Assembly (NCBI GenBank): GCA_945861965.1 | Contig: CAMAWM010000023.1 | Coordinates: 1 to 34,549, forward strand | Source: Chitinophaga pinensis | GTDB taxonomy: Bacteria; Bacteroidota; Bacteroidia; UKL13-3 | Direction: 5' to 3' | Length of the DNA: 34,549 nt | Part shown: in pieces, positions 1 through 7,953 of the stretch | Layout of the letters: the number at the start of each line of letters is the position of its first letter | Position numbering within the stretch: the first letter of the stretch is position 1 | Notes under the pieces: model-generated | Told to the model about the DNA's origin: nothing | Seen by the model: the letters and a program-made list of their open reading frames with translations, nothing else | Databases searched by the model: none | Translations under genes and position numbers: made by a program

Positions 1-59
1 ATTAAAAGTAAACTTCAAACATTCCGAAATATTGTTTGATATAAACCTCTCAATCCTAT

Positions 60-1199
60 TTACGCTGCTGCTTTACTTTGTGCATATGCATCGCGTAAAA
101 GTTTGCCAATATACAAAGAAAGATTTAAAAGTATGATTTTAACATTTGCATTTCGTTCTACGTGATAAATTGAATCGCCTATAGATTTGCTAATAAGCGG
201 CAAATTGTGTGTGTTAAACATCTGACTGAATTTGATTAAGAAATCTAATTCCTCTTTCGTGTTTTTTCTCAAACTGGGATGCCCAAATTTGTAAATAAAA
301 GCCGAACGAATCATTTGTCCGCTATAGGTTAAAAAACTTTTTATTTGCTCTCTTCCGCCTTCTGTAAGTTTTTCATTCAACGAAAAAAGTTCTTTTGGTT
401 CTTTTGAATACTCAAAACTTTTTCGCATCCAATCAACAAATAAATTAAAATAATCTTCGTTATTTTCATCTATCAATTTTAATGCAAGGTTGTAATTTCC
501 GCAAACCAACCTTGCTAATGATTGGGCTCTATTATTTTCTATCGAATAATTACTGATCAATGCTCGCTCAATATCTTCATCTAAAATTTGGGGAATTTTT
601 ATAAGTTGTGTCCGAGATAATATTGTCGGCAAAACCGCTTCGGAATCATTGGCGACCAAAAGTATCAAGGTATTTTCGGGCGGCTCTTCTAACAATTTAA
701 GAAGTATATTTCCTTCTTTTTCCATGTACTCTGGCATCCAAATAATTAGCGTTTTAAATTTTGCTTCGTACGATTTTAAGCCTAATCTTCTTATTGCATC
801 TCGGCATTCGTTTGCAGTAATATTGCCTTGTTTATCTGGTGTTTTTGCAATTTGTGCAATCCAATCAAAATCCGATTGGTAGTAATTATCAATCAAACAA
901 TTTCTCCAATCTTCAATCAACTCGTTGCACAATTTATATGGCGAAATAGTTGGAAATGTAAAATGCAAATCGGGATGAATAAGTTTTTCAAATTTTACAC
1001 AACTTGAACATACGCCACAGCTATCTGTTTCATTTGGCGAAGCGCAATTTACATATTGTGCATAGGCAATAGCCAAGGCTAAATTGCCGCTTCCTTCATT
1101 GCCCAAAAATAACTGTGCATGGCTAATTCGACCACCTTTTATGGTCTGAATTAATTTTTGTTTGACAGAAGTCTGCCCTATTATTTTTGCGAATTGCAT
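60..1199 (-). CDS. holB: DNA polymerase III subunit delta' (clamp-loader subunit)
   Basis: This 379-residue protein is the delta' subunit of the clamp-loader complex that places the sliding clamp on DNA. The N-terminus has the AAA+ layout of the DnaX/HolB family: IIGQ near residue 7, a P-loop-like GNEGSGN at 33-39 in which the usual Lys is Asn, and a zinc-finger cysteine set at C52, C61, C64 and C67. A LLKLLEEPPENT segment and a TILSRTQ segment, where the SRC motif has Thr for Cys, follow as in clamp loaders. The altered P-loop agrees with delta' being a non-hydrolysing member. The start is an ATG. The gene stands alone; the next leftward gene upstream is the T9SS cargo protein. Confidence 0.93.
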   Translation of the reverse strand: MQFAKIIGQTSVKQKLIQTIKGGRISHAQLFLGNEGSGNLALAIAYAQYVNCASPNETDSCGVCSSCVKFEKLIHPDLHFTFPTISPYKLCNELIEDWRNCLIDNYYQSDFDWIAQIAKTPDKQGNITANECRDAIRRLGLKSYEAKFKTLIIWMPEYMEKEGNILLKLLEEPPENTLILLVANDSEAVLPTILSRTQLIKIPQILDEDIERALISNYSIENNRAQSLARLVCGNYNLALKLIDENNEDYFNLFVDWMRKSFEYSKEPKELFSLNEKLTEGGREQIKSFLTYSGQMIRSAFIYKFGHPSLRKNTKEELDFLIKFSQMFNTHNLPLISKSIGDSIYHVERNANVKIILLNLSLYIGKLLRDAYAQSKAAA

Positions 1200-1254
1200 A
1201 AAGAAATTTCAAGGGCAATGATAAGAAAATTTGATGGTTGCTTGTTGAAGTTTT

Positions 1255-2040
1255 TTATTCAATAAAAATTTTTTTTGTCAGCACGGCATCGGCACGTTTA
1301 ATATTAAGAATGTAAATGCCTTTGCTTAGTGTAGCTACTGAAATTGCTGAGTTGCTTTCTGCTTCGCCTTGCAAAACATTTTGTCCGTTTTGAGAAAAAA
1401 TTTGGTATGAAAATCCAACCGAGTTTTCGGGGAAATTAATTGAAATGCTCTCTCGTGCAGGTTGCGGGTAAACAGAAAAGTTTTGATAAATTGGATTGTC
1501 AATTCCTGTTCCTGATTGGCCTTCGTTGCCAGTTGATATTTTAACAGTAGGATCATCGTTGTAAGCGTATTTTATAATTTTTAATTCAGTTCCGCTTGCA
1601 TTCAAATTTATTAAAAACCAATAGTAGACAGTGTCAAAACCAAAAACCAATCTTCCGCCAAGGTATTGATTTCCTTTTCCATTAAATTCATTTACAATGC
1701 CAACGGCCTCGTTGTGCAAAAACGCACCCGTACTACCTCTCCAAGTTGGCGAATTGTTAAAAGTGCTGTTGTTTAAAATTTTTGACGCTTTGTAATTTAC
1801 ACCAGAAAATTGTTGAGCAACAATAAACGAATTAACTTTTCCGGAAACAGAAATGGCGCCATTGCCAAGAAAATAAGTAAATGCTATGTCGTTATCAAAA
1901 TCACCATTAACATCAAATTGTTGCGAAATTTTGGTGGCGTTTACTACCGAATCTAATTGTCGTGTAATTAATGTAGCACTTAAAAATTGAGGTGAAAAAA
2001 ATAGCGCAAGCGAAATAAAAATTTTAATTGTGTTGTTCAT
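1255..2040 (-). CDS. Secreted protein with T9SS type A C-terminal sorting domain
   Basis: The preferred start is the ATG at 2040; a longer frame would begin with TTG at 2067. From this ATG the protein opens with a signal peptide (MNNTIKIFISLALFFSPQFLSA) and is about 261 residues long. The C-terminal ~75 residues fit the type A sorting domain of the type IX secretion system: NFSVYPQPARESISINF, then QIFSQNGQNVLQG, then LSKGIYILNIK and a basic end (KKIFIE). The middle ~160 residues are rich in Asn, Gly and aromatic residues and look like a beta-sandwich, but I do not recognise the family. It is probably exported across the outer membrane and attached to the surface or released. Confidence 0.8.
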   Translation of the reverse strand: MNNTIKIFISLALFFSPQFLSATLITRQLDSVVNATKISQQFDVNGDFDNDIAFTYFLGNGAISVSGKVNSFIVAQQFSGVNYKASKILNNSTFNNSPTWRGSTGAFLHNEAVGIVNEFNGKGNQYLGGRLVFGFDTVYYWFLINLNASGTELKIIKYAYNDDPTVKISTGNEGQSGTGIDNPIYQNFSVYPQPARESISINFPENSVGFSYQIFSQNGQNVLQGEAESNSAISVATLSKGIYILNIKRADAVLTKKIFIE

Positions 2041-2098
2041 GTTTGTGTGAATGTTTTTTGGTTGCAATTAAAGTTTTTTTTTAATTCTGATATCAACA

Positions 2099-2106
2099 TA
2101 CCTTTG
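2099..2106 (+). promoter_or_regulatory. Putative -7 promoter element for tadA
   Basis: TACCTTTG matches the Bacteroidota -7 consensus TAnnTTTG and ends 23 bases before the tadA ATG. No good TTTG -33 element is visible; the expected position is a T-run. Confidence 0.5.
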
Positions 2107-2129
2107 AATAAGATATAATTTAGTAAACA

Positions 2130-2576
2130 ATGACAGATTTATTTACGGACGAATATTTTATGAAACAAGCGTTGATTGAAGCGCAGAAAGCGTTTGATTC
2201 AGACGAAATTCCCGTTGGATGTGTTGTGGTTTGCGAAAATAAAATTATTGGCAAAGGATATAATTTAACCGAACAACTAAATGACGTTACGGCTCATGCC
2301 GAAATGCAGGCAATAACTGCAGCAGCAAATTATTTGGGCGGAAAATATTTAAATGAATGTACGATGTATGTTACGCTTGAGCCTTGTGTTATGTGTGGTG
2401 GAGCAATATTTTGGAGTCAATTGGGCAAATTAGTTTTTGGAGCCAGCGATGACATTCGTGGATTTGTAAAAGTCGGAAACGCGTTGCATCCTAAAACAGA
2501 AATTGTACACGGAGTTTTGGCAAATGAAGCCAGCGAATTAATGAAAACATTTTTTAAAAAAATACGTGAAAAGTAA
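2130..2576 (+). CDS. tadA: tRNA adenosine(34) deaminase
   Basis: A 148-residue zinc-dependent cytidine/deoxycytidylate-deaminase-fold protein that should convert A34 to inosine in tRNA-Arg(ACG). The zinc/catalytic motif HAE is at H56-E58 and the PCxxC motif at C86 and C89 (TLEPCVMCGGAI), which is the TadA form of the second motif. The N-terminal MKQALIEAQKAF helix and IPVGCVVV strand are also typical. The length is normal. It is transcribed alone to the right, divergent from the T9SS gene and convergent with the TonB receptor. Confidence 0.93.
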   Translation: MTDLFTDEYFMKQALIEAQKAFDSDEIPVGCVVVCENKIIGKGYNLTEQLNDVTAHAEMQAITAAANYLGGKYLNECTMYVTLEPCVMCGGAIFWSQLGKLVFGASDDIRGFVKVGNALHPKTEIVHGVLANEASELMKTFFKKIREK

Positions 2577-2591
2577 ATTTGAAATCTTCAA

Positions 2592-4982
2592 TTAAAACGG
2601 AAAAACAAGTTTCAAACTAAAATTTCTTCCCATATTAAAAACTCCTTGAAGTCCCGTTGCTGGATTTACTGCCGCATATTTTAATCTGCTTAAATGATTT
2701 TGATAACCGATGTCAAAAAGATTGCTCGCGCTAAAATAAATAGATAAACATTTTTCGCCTTTTTTATTTAGCACATCCGATCCCCATCCTGCATTAAACA
2801 ACGTGTAATCGGGAGTTTCGGTTTCAGTATTGTTTTCTTTTAATATTTGATTTTGTTCGAAAAAATAGTTCAAATCAATTTTTGCGTAAGTATGTTTAAA
2901 ATATTTTAGCCTTGATTTAATATTCGCTCTCAATTCAGATTGAATTCGGGGAGCAGGAATAAAAGGCAAATATTTTGACAGCTCATTTTTTGCTGATAAA
3001 TTTTCGGCACGAACTATCGAAAATGAATTTTCAAAATGCAACCAATCAAATGGATGCGGATGCAAATCGATACTAAACTCTCCGCCATATAATTCTGCAT
3101 TTCCTTGACCATAAACATAAGTCGAAACTTCTTCAGTCAATGAATCTTGTCCTAGCATATTTTGCAACTTGACAGCATAAATATAATTTTCAATTCGATT
3201 GCTGAATACACTTAATTCAATAGATAAATGTTCGGAATTGTATTCCAAACCAAGATCGAATTGCATGCTTGTTTCTGCTTGTAAATTATTGTTTCCATGT
3301 TCAAATCTAAACGTTCCTTCGTGTCTTCCGTTTGAAGAAAGTTCGGACAAATTAGGAGCGCGAAAAGCGCGGGCAACATTAAACTTTGAAGTAAAGGATT
3401 GCGAAAAATGATACGATGCACCTACACTATACGAATAATTTTGGAACGTAACTTCAAATCCGGAAAATTTTAAATTGCCAGAAGTTGATGGATTGCCAAT
3501 CGAATCTAAATATAGATTTTGTGCATTTATAGTTCTTGAATCGTACCGTATTCCTGCGCTTAAAAATAAATTAGCAAACTGTTTCTGAACAAAAATAAAA
3601 CCGCCAATATCAAGCAAATTGTAATTTGGAATCAAGAATTCAATTCCTTTGTTTTCGTTTTTTTGCTTCATTCCGCTAATCCCAATCGTAGTTTTCCAAT
3701 TATTTATTTCGGGCAAAAAATATTTCAATTCATAGTTCCATGTCGGCAAATAAAAATACAAACCATACGCATCCATTTTTTCTGGATTGCCAAATTCTTG
3801 TCTTTGGTTTAATTGATATGAAACCATTGCAGACAATCGCGATTTACCGATAATAAAGTTATTGGTCGAAAAAATTCTTCGATGGCTTACTTTCTGATAA
3901 GGTGCGTTAATTTGATATCCATTCAATGCACTTTGCGAAACGGTAACAGACGTTGAATCGTTAATTGCTTTCGTAAAAAACCCCTCTGAATCTCTTTCGC
4001 CTTCGGTCATAGCGATGGTTTGATTAAACGATGAAAAAAGCAAATGCGAGAAACCCCATTTTCGATTAATGCCCACAAACCCGTTCACATCAAATTCATT
4101 AAATCCAGAATTAAAAACTTTTCCATCAAATACGTTTTGATAATTTCCTGCTATTTTCTTAGTTAATCTTGCTTGCCAATTTATGCCTTTTATGTTTCCT
4201 TCATTCATCATCGAATAGCCAAATAAATTTGAATTGCTTTGGTAATTTGAAATAAGATTGCTGCTTATTTTTCCTTCGGGAGTTGGCGTTGAGGTAATCA
4301 TATTTATTACACCGGCTAAAGCATCCGAACCATACATAATACTTCCAGGACCTTTAATAACCTCGGCTCGTTCAACCGAAAATTCATCCACTTCAATTCC
4401 GTGTTCATCGCCCCATTGTTGACCTTCTTGCCTCACACCGTTGTACAATACCACAACACGATTGTATCCCAATCCGCGAATAATGGGTTTTGAAATTGCT
4501 GCTCCAGTTGTAATTTGTGATATGCCCGGTTTGCGCGAAATTGCATCTATAATATTTGTAGATGAGTTTTCTAAAAGCAGCGCTTTTCCAACAATAGTAG
4601 TTGGCACAGGATTGTATTTTAATAAAGTAGCCGAAGAAACTCCTGTTACAATCACTTCCTGCATTTCGGTTATTCTTTGTTCAAGTTCAAAATCTAGTTT
4701 CTTAGTTCCCGATATTTCAACTTCAATTACTTTTGATGAGTACGAAATATATTTTACCTCAACTAAAAATTTTCTAGTCGGCAATCGTGCGATAAAATAA
4801 TTACCCAACGAATCGCTTATTGCACCGGTTTTTATTTCGTGTATATAAATTGTAGCGCCAACAATTGCTTGGCGAGAATTTTTATCAAAAATTTTTCCGC
4901 TCAAGGTGTTTTGCGAGAAAGAAAAAATGGGAGAGAAAAGCAAAAGAAAAGCAAAAATATTTTTTAGAGTGATTGAATTCAT
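2592..4982 (-). CDS. TonB-dependent outer-membrane receptor
   Basis: The start chosen is the ATG at 4982, which gives a signal peptide (MNSITLKNIFAFLLLFSPIFSFSQ) and about 796 residues. An upstream in-frame ATG at 5048 would overlap the preceding gene by 56 bases and bury the signal peptide. Order of parts: signal peptide; carboxypeptidase-regulatory-like domain (LSGKIFDKNSRQAIVGATIYI); plug with EVIVTG, IRGLGYNRVVVLYNGVRQEGQQWGD-type and PGSIMYGSDALAGVINM motifs; then a long beta-barrel ending in an aromatic residue (LVFPF). The barrel segment around HEGTFRFEHGNNNL resembles iron/zinc-type receptors more than SusC sugar importers, but the ligand cannot be read from sequence. It starts only 10 bases after the isochorismate synthase stop, so it is probably cotranscribed. 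Confidence 0.9.
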   Translation of the reverse strand: MNSITLKNIFAFLLLFSPIFSFSQNTLSGKIFDKNSRQAIVGATIYIHEIKTGAISDSLGNYFIARLPTRKFLVEVKYISYSSKVIEVEISGTKKLDFELEQRITEMQEVIVTGVSSATLLKYNPVPTTIVGKALLLENSSTNIIDAISRKPGISQITTGAAISKPIIRGLGYNRVVVLYNGVRQEGQQWGDEHGIEVDEFSVERAEVIKGPGSIMYGSDALAGVINMITSTPTPEGKISSNLISNYQSNSNLFGYSMMNEGNIKGINWQARLTKKIAGNYQNVFDGKVFNSGFNEFDVNGFVGINRKWGFSHLLFSSFNQTIAMTEGERDSEGFFTKAINDSTSVTVSQSALNGYQINAPYQKVSHRRIFSTNNFIIGKSRLSAMVSYQLNQRQEFGNPEKMDAYGLYFYLPTWNYELKYFLPEINNWKTTIGISGMKQKNENKGIEFLIPNYNLLDIGGFIFVQKQFANLFLSAGIRYDSRTINAQNLYLDSIGNPSTSGNLKFSGFEVTFQNYSYSVGASYHFSQSFTSKFNVARAFRAPNLSELSSNGRHEGTFRFEHGNNNLQAETSMQFDLGLEYNSEHLSIELSVFSNRIENYIYAVKLQNMLGQDSLTEEVSTYVYGQGNAELYGGEFSIDLHPHPFDWLHFENSFSIVRAENLSAKNELSKYLPFIPAPRIQSELRANIKSRLKYFKHTYAKIDLNYFFEQNQILKENNTETETPDYTLFNAGWGSDVLNKKGEKCLSIYFSASNLFDIGYQNHLSRLKYAAVNPATGLQGVFNMGRNFSLKLVFPF

Positions 4983-4992
4983 TTCTCTGATT

Positions 4993-5997
4993 CTATTTAA
5001 AAAATTGACCAATCGCTTCCATTTTATTTTCGGTTTCGTGCCATTCATTTTCAGCTATAGAATGTTTTGTAATGCCTGCTCCTGCATATAGTTTAATTTC
5101 ATTTCCTAAATATTGTACGCAACGCAAATTTGCAAATAAATGTGTCCCTGAATTTATGGTAACACCAACAAAGCCACTATAAAATTTACGCTCTAATTTT
5201 TCGTTTTCACTGATAAAATCAAGCGAAATATTTTTCTCTAAACCACAAGTTGCAGGAGTTGGATTTAGATCAGAAAGCAATTCGTTTATTGAATTAATAT
5301 TTTCAATTGTATAGGAACTCATCAAATGTTTTAAATTTCCTGACGAAATTGTCTGTGCTTCTTTTTTTGAAAAAGCACGGTGTTTTTTTTGTAAAATATC
5401 TTCAATGAAAAGTTCAACCAATCGATGTTCATTCATTTCTTTTTCATTCCATTTTTCTTCAGCGTTCATTAATGTTCCGGCAAGCGCAACTGTTTCAATT
5501 TCACTTTCTGTTTTTTTCAATAACAGCTCCGGACTTGCGCCAATCCATGTTCCGGTAATCTGCGATGAAAGCAAATAACAGAATGCATTTGGATATGCAA
5601 TGCACATGTCGTCAAATATTTTTCTTAGATTTATTTCAGTAGAAATATTTTTTGTTTTGCAACGCGCCAACACTACTTTTTGAAATTTTTCATTGTGTTG
5701 CATTTGCTTTTTTGCCTTTTCAACCAACGTTAAATAATCATCTTTTGACAAACAATTTTCAAAAATATCTGTGGGTTTAAATAAATCAAAATTTTCATCT
5801 TCAATGGTTAATCGACTATCGTTTTCAGAAAAAAAACAATAAGCATTGTCCTTGTTGTTAAATAATGAAATGTAAAAACATTTTTTTGATTGGTTAAAAT
5901 CAATCGCAATTTGATTATCGGTAATTTCACCTTCAATCAAATAAATTTTAGTGTCATTTGGCAATCGAAAAATGGCTTTTGCTAAAGAAGTGCCCAT
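4993..5997 (-). CDS. menF: Isochorismate synthase (chorismate-binding family)
   Basis: A 334-residue chorismate-utilising enzyme that should convert chorismate to isochorismate, the first step of menaquinone synthesis (EntC in siderophore producers). Visible family motifs are KVVLAR (K107), GASPELLL (153-160), LAGT (172-175), NEHRLVELFIEDI with the metal-binding Glu around 189, HLMSS (224-228), LNPTPATCG (244-252), ERKFYSGFVG (269-278) and GAGI (306-309). The N-terminus is shorter than that of E. coli MenF or EntC, which is common in Bacteroidota. The thioesterase gene ends 8 bases upstream and the TonB receptor begins 10 bases downstream. The menaquinone role is favoured by the hotdog thioesterase; a siderophore role is the alternative, given the receptor. 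Confidence 0.87.
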   Translation of the reverse strand: MGTSLAKAIFRLPNDTKIYLIEGEITDNQIAIDFNQSKKCFYISLFNNKDNAYCFFSENDSRLTIEDENFDLFKPTDIFENCLSKDDYLTLVEKAKKQMQHNEKFQKVVLARCKTKNISTEINLRKIFDDMCIAYPNAFCYLLSSQITGTWIGASPELLLKKTESEIETVALAGTLMNAEEKWNEKEMNEHRLVELFIEDILQKKHRAFSKKEAQTISSGNLKHLMSSYTIENINSINELLSDLNPTPATCGLEKNISLDFISENEKLERKFYSGFVGVTINSGTHLFANLRCVQYLGNEIKLYAGAGITKHSIAENEWHETENKMEAIGQFFK

Positions 5998-6005
5998 AAT
6001 TAATT

Positions 6006-6449
6006 CTAAACAGTTACATTTTTTCTTTCAATAACAGACATAGTAAGACGGCTGATGCAACATAATTTTCCATCGTCATCTGTAATTTTTATTTCCCAAA
6101 CTTGTGTCGTTTTTCCCAAATGAAAAAAAGTAGCCTTAGCATAAACCCATCCTTTATTTGCTGAGCGAATGTGATTGGCGTTTATATCCAATCCGACAGC
6201 AACAAATTTTTCGCGATCGATACACATATTGGCAGCCATGCTTCCAATTGTTTCGGCAAGGCAGCAATAAGCGCCACCGTTTACAACACCCAAAACTTGA
6301 ATAGTTCGATGGTCAACGGGCATTCTTCCCACAAGAAAATCATCGCCAATTTCGATAAATTCAATTCCAAGCCATTCGCTCATGGTGTTTTTATTGCGCT
6401 CGGTCATGGCTTCAAGAGTTACTCCTTCGCGCGAAAAAGTTGATGGCAT
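6006..6449 (-). CDS. Hotdog-fold thioesterase (EntH/MenI/PaaI-like)
   Basis: A 147-residue single hotdog domain. By analogy with YdiI/MenI and EntH it could hydrolyse 1,4-dihydroxy-2-naphthoyl-CoA in menaquinone synthesis, which fits the isochorismate synthase directly downstream. The block DHRTIQVLGVVNGGAYC aligns with the family block containing Gln, then His-Gly-Gly, and E66 in LAETIGS is the catalytic carboxylate. N57 replaces the usual His of the HGG motif, so activity may be altered. INANHIR near residue 93 keeps the second conserved His. The start is the ATG at 6449; M15 is a possible alternative. It is probably the first gene of a three-gene leftward operon. Confidence 0.8.
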   Translation of the reverse strand: MPSTFSREGVTLEAMTERNKNTMSEWLGIEFIEIGDDFLVGRMPVDHRTIQVLGVVNGGAYCCLAETIGSMAANMCIDREKFVAVGLDINANHIRSANKGWVYAKATFFHLGKTTQVWEIKITDDDGKLCCISRLTMSVIERKNVTV

Positions 6450-6537
6450 TTTAATAGTTTATTTTTATGCGAGATTAAGAAAATAAAAGCAATTGTTGAA
6501 GCTAAATTGCTAGAAAATTTAATGCGAATAATTAGAA

Positions 6538-7719
6538 TTATTCAAAATCTATTTGTGGAATTTCGTCTGTTGATTTTAAATATTCTGATTGATAATCATT
6601 CAAACTCGATTCGTTGTTTTCGTTCAAATTTAATGCATAGCGAAGTGCGCTTCCTTGTCCAATAACTTTTACAAGTTTCGTATCCAAAAGGTAGGTGAAA
6701 TCACGTTGAATGGTTTTGCGGTTGCACTCAAATTCACTAACCAATTCTTTGGTACTCACAAAACCACGATGTTGAATAATATACATGATGAGTTTTTGCC
6801 TTTTGTTTAAAATGCTTTCATCAATTTCTTTCAATCTGTAACCACGTTTGAAAACATAATTCATTATGTTTTTTTGACGAGGCTTTAATTTGTCGAAATC
6901 AACCTGTTTGCGAAAGTATGTTTGTAATAAATTGTAAATGCGCGATAGTTGTGCTGAGTGTAAATTTAAACCAAAACTAATCTGATCATTTAAGCTATAC
7001 GCATCTTCGTTTGGCGCCAAATCTCGTCTGCGATTTTCGTAAAAGAATTTTTGATAATCATTTTTATTCAAGTACAAATCGTGCTCAATGCTTAGCAATC
7101 CCTGCAAATCCATTCCATGTTTTTTAAGCCAAAAATTTTGCATTAAGGATGCTATTTTGCTTTTGCCTTCGCTAAACATAGGCAGGCCTAAAATTTTAAA
7201 CAGCAACATCCAGCTTTGTATAATTGGATGAAATTCGTTGTCGCTATTTAAAAACTCGCAAAGTGAATCCAACTCCATTTCCGATTCGGCACATAATTTT
7301 TCGGGTTGTTTAAAATTATTGCTATTAAACAAAGTGCTTTCGCCATTTCTGTTATACAATTCAGCAATTAATATTTTTTGCAATTGATAAATTAGCGATA
7401 ACGATATGGGCTCGTATAATTTTGAGTTTAAAAAATCTTCTGCTTTTTGTTGCTGATAAATTGAGCGCTCAGATAATCCATTGGGTTTTATGTTTCGATT
7501 GACAATGTACTTTACCGTTTTAATATCAAGCAAATTGTGGCTAAGTGCATTTGAGTAATAATTTCGAAGTATCGTGCTGTTTTGTTTTTCTAATTCTTTA
7601 ATGTTAGGCGGCAAATCAATAAAGTCAAGAATTTTTACCAACTCATCGTGTTGGTGTTTGCATTGAACAAAAACTTCATCAATACTTAAAGCGGCTTCGT
7701 ACTTATTAATTAAAATCAT
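6538..7719 (-). CDS. Degenerate Fic-family protein with C-terminal winged HTH
   Basis: A 393-residue protein with the layout of Fic proteins that carry a DNA-binding tail. The N-terminal part (LPPNIKELEKQNSTILRNYY) resembles the Fic N-terminal helix region. Residues 164-207 follow the Fic core (HPIIQSWMLLFKILG, then the motif, then a helix ending WLKKHG). The catalytic HPFx[DE]GNGR signature reads PMFSEGKSK at 180-188: His is Pro, Asn is Lys, Gly is Ser, Arg is Lys, while Phe182, Glu184 and Gly185 remain. The inhibitory Ser-x-x-x-Glu-Gly motif is also not recognisable. Residues ~300-365 form a winged HTH (STKELVSEFECNRKTIQRDFTYLL). AMP transfer is unlikely; a transcriptional or scaffold role is inferred. 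It stands alone. Confidence 0.72.
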   Translation of the reverse strand: MILINKYEAALSIDEVFVQCKHQHDELVKILDFIDLPPNIKELEKQNSTILRNYYSNALSHNLLDIKTVKYIVNRNIKPNGLSERSIYQQQKAEDFLNSKLYEPISLSLIYQLQKILIAELYNRNGESTLFNSNNFKQPEKLCAESEMELDSLCEFLNSDNEFHPIIQSWMLLFKILGLPMFSEGKSKIASLMQNFWLKKHGMDLQGLLSIEHDLYLNKNDYQKFFYENRRRDLAPNEDAYSLNDQISFGLNLHSAQLSRIYNLLQTYFRKQVDFDKLKPRQKNIMNYVFKRGYRLKEIDESILNKRQKLIMYIIQHRGFVSTKELVSEFECNRKTIQRDFTYLLDTKLVKVIGQGSALRYALNLNENNESSLNDYQSEYLKSTDEIPQIDFE

Positions 7720-7953
7720 TCTGTACGAAAATAGAAGCTAAGTAGATTTGATTTTCGATTGCCTCTAAAATTCAAATGGTGGATAATCTTTAAGCAATAA
7801 AAAAGCAAGCCGCTTTAGTGCTCAAAATCCTTGATTCAATTAGAAGTATGCGTATTAAATTAAAATAGACATTGATCAAAAAGCATGTGAACAATTGGTG
7901 TTTTTGAATGAAAAAAACCAGCGAGCATATTTGTTTTTCATCTCAAGCAAAAA

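Noticed and set aside
4983-5048. Longer TonB receptor start at 5048
   Set aside because: It would overlap isochorismate synthase by 56 bases and put 22 charged residues before the signal peptide.
6526-6543. AT-only inverted repeat at the end of the Fic-HTH gene
   Set aside because: GAATAATT/AATTATTC overlaps the stop codon, is too AT-rich to be stable and has no T-run.
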